A stretch of DNA of 64,000 bases from Saxidomus purpurata (lineage: Eukaryota > Mollusca > Bivalvia > Venerida > Veneridae). Shown here piece by piece: positions 46,129 through 57,519 of the stretch. Positions within the stretch are counted from its first letter, which is position 1. Each line of letters opens with the position of its first letter. A program made the position numbers and the translations under genes. Below the pieces are notes generated by a model. The model was given only the letters and a program-made list of their open reading frames with translations. It did no database searches and was not told where the DNA came from. The stretch is from the NCBI GenBank assembly GCA_022818135.1, contig JAFMSR010000012.1, positions 6,449,358 to 6,513,357 of the forward strand. The letters are read 5' to 3'.

Positions 46129-47359
46129 TTATACCCCCAAAACGAAGTTTAGGGGGGTATATAGGAGTCACCCGGTGGTTGGTCGGTCGGTCGGTCGGTT
46201 GGTCGGTCGGTCGGTCGGTCGGTCGGTCGTTGCATTTTCCTTGTCCGAGCATAACTTGAAAACTACTTGTTGGAATTCAATACAACTTCATACAATGATC
46301 AAGCACATTGAGAGGAAGTGCAGTGCACAAGAACTATAACTCCATCTTGACTAATTACAGAGTTATTGCCCTTTGTTAGTTTTCCTTGTCCGGAGCATAA
46401 CTTGAAAACTACTGGTTGGAATTCAATACAACTTCATACAATGGTCAAGCACATTGAGAGGAAGTGCAGTGCACAAGAACTATAACTCCATCTTGACTAA
46501 TTACAGAGTTATTGCCCTTTGTTAGTTTTCCTTGTCCGGAGCATAACTTGAAAACTACTGGTTGGAATTCAGTACAACTTCATACAATGGTCAAGCACAT
46601 TGAGAGGAAGTGCAGTGCACAAGAACTATAACTCCATCTTGACTAATTACAGAGTTATTGCCCTTTGTTACTTTTCCTTGTCCGGAGCATAACTTGAAAA
46701 CTACTGGTTGGAATTCAATACAACTTCATACAATGATCAAGCACATTGAGAGGAAGTGCAGTGCACAAGAACTATAACTCCATCTTGACTAATTACAGAG
46801 TTATTGCCCTTTGTTACTTTTCCTTGTCCGGAGCATAACTTGAAAACTACTGGTTGGAATTCAATACAACTTCATACAATGATCAAGCACATTGAGAGGA
46901 AGTGCAGTGCACAAGAACTATAACTCCATCTTGACTCATTTCAGAGTTATTGCCCTTTGTTACTTTTCCTTGTCCGGAGCATAACTTGAAAACTACTGGT
47001 TGGAATTCAATACAATTTCATACAATGATGAAGCACAATGAGAGGAAGTGCAGTGTACAAGAACCATAACTCTATCTTGACTCATTTCAGAGTTATTGCC
47101 CTTTGTTACTTTTCCTTGTCCGGAGCTTTATTCGAAAACTATTGGTTGGAATTCAATACAACTTCATACAATGGTCAAGCACAATGAGAGGAAGTGCAGT
47201 GTACAAGAACCATAGCTCTATCTTGACAAATTACAGAGTTATTGCGAAGAACAATATCTCTTTTTAGTTTGTTTGCAAGGTATTCTGTTACTATGAACTT
47301 TCTCAGTTTATAAAGCAGTCTTTTGGGGGTATTAATCACATTTAGTGATAGCTCTAGTT
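46129..47359 (+). mobile_element. Helitron-like non-autonomous element, family B copy 3
   Basis: Start TTATACCCCCAAAACGAAG, a pure GGTCGGTCGG tract, seven to eight 146-bp units, and the standard end (TTTTGGGGGTATTAATCACA then GTGATAGCTCTAGTTT). Units are more alike than in copies 1 and 2, so this array is younger or recently homogenised. It lies in Piezo intron 6. The minus-strand open frame over its start (PTDRPTDQPTDRP) comes from the GGTC repeat and is not a gene. Confidence 0.78.
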
Positions 47360-48108
47360 TTAGCTTGTCTGACAATATAAGTTGTCCTGGTGAACTTTTC
47401 CATTGTTGGTTGTCCCTCATGATATTTACAACAGCATTAGAAGGCATCCCCTTAACAAATTGTCTCCCTTGTCAGTGAATTATAAACGTACCATTGTTTC
47501 TTAAATGGTCCTCTTTCCAATTTGTTCATAGAAAACTCAGTACTATAAAGAACTCTGGTTGCATTGGCAACAGATAGGAAAATATTCAAAGCATTTATCA
47601 AAAATCAGTAACTTTATGTCAAAATTAATTTCACAGAAATGTTTTGGGAAACAAATTAACTGTCGACTTTTTTTTTACAAAGTATATTTATGAAGCCAGA
47701 GAGAAAAGTTTTTGTAGTAATAGTTAAAACAAATATTAACAAAGTTCTGGTTATGTTTCAAAAGTGTTGCTTGCATTTATGGCTGTGTTCTGTGAATGAA
47801 AAAGTTTCATAAAGCTTGAAGGAGTAGTTGAGACACATGAATGTACACATAAACTTTGACTTTAGACGTCATTTTCTATCTATGATCAAGTAAACAAGAT
47901 ATCAAGTTAAGTTTTATATGATACGTGCACAGGGAAAATGTACAATATCCTCTTTCCATTCGACCTTTTGTTTTGATTCTTGAGAATGTTATTATTATTT
48001 TAGGACATAATCCCGAAGGTAATAAGCTAAATATGATATTTGCACTGGCAAACATTAACCGTTTGATTATTCTGCAAAGGCGGAAATTATTCCCTTCGCT
48101 GGTCAAAG
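47360..48108. other. Intron 6 spacer with a faint repeat relic
   Basis: Between 47395 and 47600 a few phrases (GTCCTCTTTCCAATTTGTTC, AACTCTGGTTGCATTGGCAA) recall the family D core at 48.3 kb. Otherwise nothing was recognised. Confidence 0.4.
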
Positions 48109-48931
48109 TTTTTAGCTCACCTGGCTTTGCTAGGGTGAGCTTTTCTAATGGATGATTGTCCGTAGTCCGTCGTCTGTCATCCATCGTCCGTCAACATTTT
48201 AATTCAAACAACATCTCTGAAATCACCAGGCCAATGTTGATGAAACTATGCATGGATGTTCCTTGCTTGTAGCTCTACCAAAGCTTTTCTAAAAATTCCT
48301 TTCCATGCAGAACTCTGGTTGCTATGGCAAAAAAATAGGAAAAACTTTATAAATCTTCTTCTCTGAAACCACAAGGTCTAGAGCTTAGATATTTGGCATG
48401 TAGCATTGTTTATTGGACCTCTACCAAGATTGTTCAAATTATGAGCCCATGGTAAAAATTGACCCTGCCTGGGGGTTCACTTGGTTTTACATAGGCTTAT
48501 ATAGGAAATAACTTTTAAAAAATTCTTCTCAGAAACCTTGAGCTTAGATATTTGGCATGTAGCATTGCCAAGTGGACCTCTACCAAGTTTGTTCCAATTG
48601 TGATCCCAGGGTCAAAACTGACCCAGCTCGGAGGGGAGGGTCCCTTGATTTTACATAGGAAAAACTTTTAAAATCTTCTACTCTGAAACCACAAGGCCTA
48701 GAACTTAGATATTTAGCATGCAGCATTGCTTTGTGATCGTTTATCAAATTTGTTCAAGTTATGACCCCCGGTTGAAAATTTACCCTTCCCGGAGGGTGGG
48801 GGGGGGGGGCATTTGATTTTGCATAGGCTTATATAGTGGACCTCTATGAACTATGATAAAATCATGACCCATTGTATTATTGGCATTTGATATACAGGTG
48901 AGTGATATAAGGCAGTCTTGGCCCTCTTGTT
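48109..48931 (+). mobile_element. Helitron-like non-autonomous element, family D
   Basis: Starts TTTTTAGCTCACCTGGCTTT and pairs with AGGGTGAGCT. A GTCCGTAGTCCGTCGTCTGTC tract follows (with minor impurities), then diverged units with GAGCTTAGATATTTGGCATG and CCTCTACCAAGATTGTTCAA. The tail is CAGGTGAGTGATATAAGGC, a poor hairpin, and CCCTCTTGTTT. A poly-G run (GGGTGGGGGGGGGGG) lies near 48797. It lies in Piezo intron 6. Confidence 0.68.
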
Positions 48932-49578
48932 TATTTGATTTAATGATACAAAGAAAAGCTAAACTTTTTGTTAGAATTATTTTTTTTGCCTAAGTATATA
49001 ATACAGAAAATTGTTATGGTAATGCATTCAGAAAGATAATTTTAGTGACTAATGTCTGTCTTTGCAAAGTTATGAAGGGGGCAAATGTCTGTTTATTGAT
49101 TCTTGACTATATTGAAATCTATCAATAGTTCCCACCGTGTCATGGTTTACGCCATCTGCATTAGTTATTGCTCATCTGAACATGAAAATAGTCATGTAGT
49201 CTGTTGTCTATAGTTGGTATGTTTGCACTCTGGCTTCATTTCTACAGCAGTCTCACTAGGATACAATTTGTAAAGCCATAAATTTGAACCACATTAAGTT
49301 GGGAATCAAACCATATGGTAAAATGTTCTGGCATGTGAGTTATTAGAAAACCATTTATATAACATACTTATTTTTCTCACTTCTCTATATTATATGAAGA
49401 ATGACTGTGCATGAACAGACCTTTATATCTAAGTCAGGTTCAGTCATAGGTAAAGATCAAAAGTTATGGTCCTTGCTTTATTAATAGTGTGTGCACTTCA
49501 TTTATAAATAGTTGCCATGTAAATAGTGTAGTGTTCATAACTTGGTTTTTGTGACTTTAACCGTGCTAGTAAAAGATT
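48932..49578. other. Intron 6 spacer, nothing recognised
   Basis: AT-rich unique-looking sequence between a family D element and the 33-bp minisatellite. Confidence 0.5.
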
Positions 49579-51897
49579 GATACTCAGTTGAGTGGGATAG
49601 GTTATCATAGACATACTCAGTTGAGTGGGATAGGCCATCATAGACATACTCAGTTGAGTGGGATAGGTCATCATATACATACTCAGTTGAGTGGGATAGC
49701 TTATCATAGACATACTCAGTTGAGTGGGATAGGTCATCATATACATACTCAGTTGAGTGGGATAGGTTATCATAGACATACTCAGTTGAGTGGGATAGGC
49801 CATCATAGACATACTCAATTGAGTGGGATAGGTTATCATATACATACTCAGTTGAGTGGGATAGGTCATCATAGACATACTCAGTTGAGTGGGATAGGTT
49901 ATCATAGACATACTCAATTGAGTGGGATAGGTTATCATATACATACTCAGTTGAGTGGGATAGGTCATCATAGACATACTCAGTTGAGTGGGATAGGTCA
50001 TCATAGACATACTCAGTTGAGTGGGATAGGTCATCATAGACATACTCAGTTGAGTGGGATAGGTCATCATAGACATACTCAGTTGAGTGGGATAGGTCAT
50101 CATAGACATACTCAGTTGAGTGGGAAAGGTCATCATAGACATACTCAGTTGAGTGGGAAAGGCCATCATAGACATACTCAGTTGAGTGGGATAGGTCATC
50201 ATAGACATACTCAGTTGAGTGGGATAGGCCATCATAGACATACTCAGTTGAGTGGGATAGGTCTTCATAGATATACTCAGTTGAGTGGGATAGGTCATCA
50301 TAGACATACTCAGTTGAGTGGGATAAGCCATCATAGACATACTCAGTTGAGTTGGATAGGCCATCATAGACATACTCAGTTGAGTGGGATAGGTCATCAT
50401 AGACATACTCAGTTGAGTGGGATAGGCCATCATAGACATACTCAGTTGAGTTGGATAGGTCATCATAGACATACTCAGTTGAGTGGGATAGGCCATCATA
50501 GACATACTCAGTTGAGTGGGATAGGCCATCATAGACATACTCAGTTGAGTGGGATAGGCCTATATAGACATACTCAGTTGAGTGGGATAGGTCGTCATAG
50601 ACATACTCAGTTGAGTGGGATAGGTCATCATAGACATACTCAGTTGAGTGGGATAGGCCATCATAGACATACTCAGTTGAGTGGGATAGGTCATCATAGA
50701 CATACTCAGTTGAGTGGGATAGGTCATCATAGACATACTCAGTTGAGTGGGATAGGTCATCATAGACATACTCAGTTGAGTGGGACAGGTCATAGACGTA
50801 CTCAGTTGAGTGGGATAGGTCATAGACATACTCAGTTGAGTGGGATGGGTCATCATAGACATACTCAGTTGAGTGGGATAGGTCATCATAGACATACTCA
50901 GTTGAGTTGGATAGGCCATCATAAACATACTCAGTTGAGTGGGATAGGTCATAGACATACTCAGTTGAGTGGGATAGGTCATCATAGACATACTCAGTTG
51001 AGTGGGATAGGTCATCATAGACATACTCAGTTGAGTGGGATAGGCCATAGACATACTCAGTTGAGTGGGATAGGTCATCATAGACATACTCAGTTGAGTG
51101 GGATAGGCCATAGACATACTCAGTTGAGTGGGATAGGTCATAGACATACTCAGTTGAGTGGGATAGGTCATCATAGACATACTCAGTTGAGTGGGATAGG
51201 CCATAGACATACTCAGTTGAGTGGGATAGGTCATAGACATACTCAGTTGAGTGGGACAGGTCATCATAGACATACTCAGTTGAGTGGGATAGGCCATAGA
51301 CATACTCAGTTGAGTGGGATAGGTCATAGACATACTCAGTTGAGTGGGTAGGCCATAGACATACTCAGTTGAGTGGGATAGGTCATAGACATACTCAGTT
51401 GAGTGGGATAGGTCATCATAGACATACTCAGTTGAGTGGGATAGGCCATAGACATACTCAGTTGAGTGGGATAGGTCATAGACATACTCAGTTGAGTGGA
51501 ATGGGTCATCATAGACATACTCAGTTGAGTGGGATAGGTCATCATAGACATACTCAGTTGAGTGGGATAGGCCATCATAGACATACTCAGTTGAGTGGGA
51601 TAGGTCATAGACATACTCAGTTGAGTGGGATAGGTCATCATAGACATACTCAGTTGAGTGGGATAGGCCATCATAGACATACTCAGTTGAGTGGGACAGG
51701 TCATAGACATACTCAGTTGAGTGGGACAGGTCATAGACATACTCAGTTGAGTGGGACAGGTCATAGACATACTCAGTTGAGTGGGATAGGTCATCATAGA
51801 CATACTCAGTTGAGTGGGATAGGTCATCATAGACATACTCAGTTGAGTGGGACAGGTCATAGACATACTCAGTTGAGTGGGATGGGTCATCATAGAC
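49579..51897. repeat. Large minisatellite with 33-bp and 30-bp units
   Basis: About 70 units of ATACTCAGTTGAGTGGGATA plus GGTCATCATAGAC (33 bp). A variant lacking three bases (GGTCATAGAC, 30 bp) becomes common from about 50790 onward, so the left part is mostly 33 bp and the right part a mixture. Both lengths are multiples of three and the unit has no stops in several frames, so very long open frames exist on both strands (up to 587 codons). They have no start context and no similarity to known proteins. Each unit holds the small inverted repeat ACTCA-GT-TGAGT. It lies in Piezo intron 6. Confidence 0.95.
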
Positions 51898-51954
51898 CTT
51901 TTGTTTCATCACTTGTGTCAATCATATATGAACTGAAAGGTGAACAGGTCCTTA

Positions 51955-52260
51955 TTTAGCTTTTAATCTTGGTTAAGTTTTTCGTACGATCCAGTTTTTT
52001 TCCAAACTGTTTGCTTTGAAACTTACAATACTTATTAACCATCATTACCTTCAGTTTCAATTATGGCCCTTTTTGACTTAGAAAATACATTGAATCTGGG
52101 TAAAATCTACTTATTGACCCACTTATTGACTTAAGCCCTTGAGATATTTCTGTGAAACTTGTAAAACTTGATTGCATCATCACCCCCGTTTGGGAGCAAG
52201 AGAAGGTTACAACTCTGTTAAAGAATTAAAAAAAAAAAATAAGGCCCTTTATCGAATCTC
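51955..52260 (+). mobile_element. Decayed family J/E-like core
   Basis: TTAGCTTTTAATCTTGGTTAAG, broken and diverged, then TTTGAAACTTACAATACTTA, CCATCATTACC and TTATGGCCCTTTTTGACTTA match the core of family J at 58.1 kb. Ends are not preserved. From 52261 to 52744 nothing further was recognised. Confidence 0.45.
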
Positions 52261-52744
52261 AGTTATTTTTTTCATACTCTAGATGATCTGTATAGAAAAT
52301 GAGCCATGTTATGCAAAAACAATTCTGCTACAGGCGATTTTTGCAAAACCTTGATCACAATCTACTAGTCACATTTTCAAATTGATATTCACAAAACTTG
52401 CTCAGAAGGTTGCATGTAACAGTCCAGTTTTTCCAGTAGAGCAATAATGGCCTTTCCTGGGCATCTTGTTCAAATTTCAACAGGGTAAAATTAGACACAA
52501 TTCTTATGCTTACTATTTGTACAGTGGGTGTAGTTGAACAAGTAAATGTAACTTCTTAGGGTGGTTGGAAAGACTAAAGCACACATATACTCCAGCTGTT
52601 CCTTTAAGCTTCTTGTATTCAATAACAATACAGATGTATTTTCCTGCTGAAACTGTTAACTGAGAAATGATTTTGTACTGTACTAAGATTTTAGAGGTCA
52701 GTAAATATTTTAATAACAGTTAATTGAGGTTAAATTTGCATAAG

Positions 52745-54078
52745 TTTTTAGCTCGACTATTCGGAGAATATGGAGAGCTATTACAGTCACTTGTGCGTCG
52801 GCGTCGGCGTTGCTTCTTTGGTTAAAGTTTTGCCTGCTAAGTACTATCATGCACATATCTCAGTAACCACTTATGATATTGACTTGAAACTTTGTTCATG
52901 TCTTTAGGGGTGTCATACAATCAAGGCAGATAACTCTTGAAAAAATTTAGTACAAATTATGGCCCTTGTTTGACTTTGAAAATTTGGTTAAAGTTTTGCC
53001 TGCTAGGTACTATCATGCACATATCTCAGTAACCACTTATGATATTGACTTGAAACTTTGTTCATGTCTTTAGGGGTGTCATACAATCAAGGCAGATAAC
53101 TCTTGAAAAAATTTAGTACAAATTATGGCCCTTGTTTGACTTTGAAAATTTGGTTAAAGTTTTGCCTGCTAGGTACTATCATGCACATATCTCAGTAACC
53201 ACTTATGATATTGACTTGAAACTTTTTTAATGTCTTAAGAGGTGTCACAAAGTCAAGACAGATAACTCTTGTTTAAATTTAGTGTGAATATTGCCCTTGT
53301 TTGACTTTGAAAATTTGGTTAAAGTTTTGCCTGCTAGGTACTATCATGCACATATCTCAGTAACCACTTATGATATTGACTTGAAACTTTGTTCATGTCT
53401 TTAGGGGTGTCATACAGTCAAGGCAGATAACTCTTGAAAACATTTAGTACAAATTATGGCCCTTGTTTGACTTTGAAAATTTGGTTAAAGTTTTGCCTGC
53501 TAGGTACTATCATGCACATATCTCAGTAACCACTTATGATATTGACTTGAAACTTTGTTCATGTCTTTAGGGGTGTCATACAATCAAGGCAGATAACTCT
53601 TGAAAAAATTTAGTACAAATTATGGCCCTTGTTTGACTTTGAAAATTTGGTTAAAGTTTTGCTAGGTACTATCATGCACATATCTCAGTAACCACTTATG
53701 ATATTGACTTGAAACTTTTTTAATGTCTTAAGAGGTGTCACACAGTCAAGACAGATAACTCTTGTTTAAATTTAGTGTGAATATTGCCCTTGTTTGACTT
53801 TGAAAATTTGGTTAAAGTTTTGCCTGCTAGGTACTATCATGCACATATATCAGTAACCACTTATGGTAGTTATATCAAACCTTGCAATAGTGTTCAGGGT
53901 AAATTTTGTATCAAACAATTAATTTACCAAAAATTTTGACTTTTTTTATGATTCAACTTTCCTAGTTTATACTTAATAGTTAGCAGAATTTTGTTTTGCT
54001 ATTATACTGATAAAAGTTTTGTTTTATTAGCAAACACCCACAGTAGTCGAGCTTGCTGTCTTATGGACAGCTCTTGTT
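52745..54078 (+). mobile_element. Helitron-like non-autonomous element, family E copy 2
   Basis: Same start (TTTTTAGCTCGACTATTCGG), GTCGGCGTCGGCG tract, 166-bp units and end (AGTAGTCGAGC, GCTGTC-TTATG-GACAGC, TCTTGTT) as copy 1 at 35.4 kb. One unit has lost about six bases (TTTTGCTAGGTAC near 53660). Its 3' end lies only 72 bases before Piezo exon 7, so it occupies the end of intron 6 close to the branch-point region. Confidence 0.79.
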
Positions 54079-54150
54079 ATATTAATGGTTAGTTAACAGT
54101 TGTATGGTTTGCACTGTGGAGCACTATTTTACCCGCATGCTGTGTTCTAG

Positions 54151-54267
54151 GTAGTTATATTGGATGATGTAGATGGCGAACAAACCGAGAGGAAGCGTCT
54201 TCGAGGCCGAAAGAAAAAAGATACTGAGCGTCAGGTAGCCACTGATCTGGACGCAAGCCAAAAAGAG
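54151..54267 (+). CDS. Piezo: Piezo coding exon 7 (charged cytoplasmic linker)
   Basis: Acceptor CATGCTGTGTTCTAG, donor AAAGAG|GTTCGG, phase 0 at both ends. It encodes residues 315-353: VVILDDVDGEQTERKRLRGR, then KKKDTERQVATDLDASQKE. Highly charged, with a basic cluster RKRLRGRKKK, as expected for the poorly conserved cytoplasmic loop between the first and second blade repeats. It is placed by phase and splice sites rather than by sequence conservation; an alternative donor at CGTCAG|GTAGCC inside it would also keep the frame and would drop 13 residues. Confidence 0.78.
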
Positions 54268-55230
54268 GTTCGGTGGAATATATTGTGAAAATGTCTTAAT
54301 ATTATGCACTTTATTAATAGTTTTTGACAGCGTTATGGTTACTAACAGATTTATTCAGTTTCTTGTAAGAGGGACTATTTATGCTAAACATTTGGCCAGT
54401 GGTTACATATTTGTGTATAAAGGGTCCAGCTTACACACTTAAAACTTATAACATGCCTTTATAGGACTCATTGCAAAAATTGATAGAACTTCTTCTGCAC
54501 AAAGGGAAACATAATTGCTTGAAGGAAAAATTAATTTTATTTCAATTCATGTAATGTGGGAAACTCATTGAACTGAGGAGCTAAATGTCTGTATATTGCC
54601 AGATGTTTGTTTAGGTATATATAGTACTGATCATAGATGATAGTCTATCAACTTTTTGACACTCCAGGGCCCTACTCACGTGACATCATTCATGGAAATG
54701 ATTCTTTTTTCAGATAATCTTTAATATTGAAATAAAAGGCATGTTGTAGGGAATCATTATGGAGCATGCAAATCCTGTATTTAATATTTTCAAATATATT
54801 TCTAAATCATAGCATTTACTTGTAGCGCTTTTGATATTGTAAAAAGGTATTGGACCCTTACTATATATTTGCATTGGCTTTACAAGCAGCTGATTTTGAT
54901 ATATGCATGGCCTTATATGTTGTGTCACTTTCATTAGAAGCTCAGTCACACACTTGTTGAACACTATGTTACAAAGTATAGTTTTGCTTTGTTATTTCAG
55001 AAAATTCTCTTAAAAAAGCATTAAATTTTCTGAGGTTAAGGAACAAATGCCTGCCAGTACTCCAAGCTTTGGTTGAATATTCTATTAAAGGAAAGTCACC
55101 GTTTCTTTAAGAAGATGTTAAGCTATACAATAAGACAGAAATTTAATTTTTTCAAAACAATTTATGTAATAGTGGTAGTTGAGTTAGGTACAAATAAGCC
55201 TGTGTTGTAGCATGTGGTAGTGTGACTGCA
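54268..55230. other. Intron 7, first part, nothing recognised
   Basis: AT-rich sequence without exon, RNA gene or repeat array that could be recognised. Confidence 0.5.
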
Positions 55231-55685
55231 GACAGTCTGTATGTACACCAGTACAGTCTGTATGTACACCAGTACAGTCTGCATGTACACCAGTACAGTC
55301 TGCATGTACACCAGTACAGTCTGCATGTACACCAGTACAGTCTGTATGTACACCAGTACAGGCAGTATATACACCAGTACAGTCTGTATGTACACCAGTA
55401 CAGTCTGTATGTACACCAGTCAGTGCATGTACACCAGTACAGTCTGTATGTACACCAGTACAGTCTGTATGTACACCAGTACAGTCTGTATGTACACCAG
55501 TATATACACCGGTACAGTCTGTATGTACACCAGTACAGTTGCATGAACACCAGTACAGTCTGTATGTACACCAGTACAGTCTGTATGTACACCAGTACAG
55601 TCCGCATGTACACCAGTACAGTCTGTATGTACACCAGTACAGTCTGTATGTACACCAGTACACTCTGTATATACACGAGTACAGG
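55231..55685. repeat. 21-bp minisatellite
   Basis: About 21 to 22 units of CAGTCTGTATGTACACCAGT plus A, with a few short units. The period is seven codons, so frames stay open on both strands (e.g. YTDCTGV on the minus strand). No sign of real coding. It lies in Piezo intron 7. Confidence 0.94.
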
Positions 55686-57519
55686 TCAGAGACTGAATCA
55701 GACCCCTAAGCTGATTTTCCAATAACTCTTCCTGGAATTTCATAAAACTTGGTTTGAAGCATCAGTATGAATTGTAGTTGTGCGTTTTATAGTTAGGGGT
55801 CACTTTTGCCCCGTGAATTATTTCCTTTGGGAGAGACCTCCAGTCCCGTCATGGGGGAGACATGTATTTAAAAAAAATTAATTCTAGTCAGTGACTATCA
55901 GTGACAAGTCTACTTAGATAGATTTATAAAGGAAAACCTTCAAAAAACTTGAATGGTGCTACTCTTTCTGTACATGTTGCCTATTTCGGTATGCACAATT
56001 GATTTCAAATATTTTAAATGCATAACACAGCTATTACATTCCCATCAGATAAAGTATAAAGGATAAAGTATAAAGGAAGTATATCTCACCAGAAAACATA
56101 CAAAGTCTAGCCAAGAGGTCTGAGTGTTAGAATGCATGTTTTGTTGTTGCCATGTTTGTTGCTCATACTAGTCTGATTTCAATAAATCTTGGTCAGTATT
56201 GATTACAATGCTGCATTGCTCTTAGATTGAAGTTATGTAGGTAGATATTAGAGAAACAGTTTTAAAGATTGCATTGAAACATTATATATGTCACTGGCTT
56301 CAATAAACAACATAGGACAGTGAATTGTCTGTAAGTATAAGTATGTTTTTCAGCATTAGCACTTTGCTTTAAAACAAAAACTGCATATTGAGCTTACATG
56401 GCACCTGTACCAGTTGTTTTCATCACTGCAATGTAAGTGAATGGAATAGAAAAGTATTTGATTTGACCCCAAAGATGTTTTCAAGTTATTTGAGAATGTG
56501 TTATTTTACCTGGACTAAATACAACAATTGAAATGCAATTGTTATCAAAGAAAGTGAACTCAATATACCCTATACTGTGGAAGCATAATGTTAGCTAGTG
56601 GTGTCTAGTCTGTTATAAGTGCCTTACTCACAAATCACATGTAAAAAAACTGTAGTCATAAATTCAAAGATATTTTACAGAATTGTTCTAATGGTGACTA
56701 CCCAATTCCTAAAGATCATTTTGTTCCATTTAAGGTTATTGCCACCAGAGATCAATATTTTTTGTTGTATTGATGTACTGAACAATAAAATGTTAAGACT
56801 TTTTTTGGATGTTTAAGGATTGGATTTGCATGGCTCTGCTTGTTTGTTCTTTTTCCAACATTTGTTTTGTCAAAAGCTTGTAGAACCTGAATAATATGTT
56901 TGTGAGTCGTAGTTAGTTTTAAAATGCTTATTTATTCCACCAAGCCTTATTTTGACATGTCCACATTTTTCGTATTTTCTGTTGAATTTTGTTTGTTAAT
57001 TGTCCGCAATCTTTTTTGCCACTGTCAAAAGTTCATACACTTGCTATTTTATGCTATTAAGACCACCTGATGTTAAGACCAAACTTTTCAGAACATAATA
57101 AGTCAATGAGAAGACTAACTCAGTAATAACACAACTTTTTACTGGTCTGAAGGGTAGTCTTAATACATGAATTTTACTCATATCAAATCACATGTAAATC
57201 AAAATTCAGTTGATTTTAAAACAAAGATGCAGATTTTTAGTGTATCATCCTTTGACAGTGCTCACTGGCTTCTGCCATAAAAGAGAATGTATAATTTAAC
57301 AAGAATAAATGTTTGTGCTGCTTTATTTAGCTTGTAAATGTACGCATTATGATGGGAATGTGTGCTGTAATTTAGAGTAATTTTTATGTTGTGTTGATGT
57401 TTTGATTTAATGTGTGTTAAATGAATCATATGATACACTAGTAAGTTAGAATTTACTACTACTTTATACATTATATTAGTATATTGTATATTAGGTAAGT
57501 GTTACACTCTTATAAATGA
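55686..57519. other. Intron 7 stretch, nothing recognised
   Basis: About 1.8 kb of AT-rich sequence. A C/G-poor patch with TATAAAGGATAAAGTATAAAGG occurs near 56055. No exon-like segment with Piezo similarity was seen. Confidence 0.45.

Noticed and set aside
46058..46252. Minus-strand open frame with PTDRPTDQPTDRP
   Set aside because: It is the GGTCGGTC tract of element B3 read backwards. The comparable SVRPSVRPSV frames at 22.1 and 25.2 kb are the same effect in families A and C.
49588..51959. Long open frames (up to 587 codons) on both strands over the 33/30-bp repeats
   Set aside because: The unit is a multiple of three and stop-free in several frames, so open frames on both strands follow automatically. 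No start context, no splice logic and no similarity support a protein.
15117..55685. CRISPR-like regular repeats
   Set aside because: The arrays have no unique spacers between repeats, no cas genes are present, and the genome is plainly eukaryotic. They are minisatellites.
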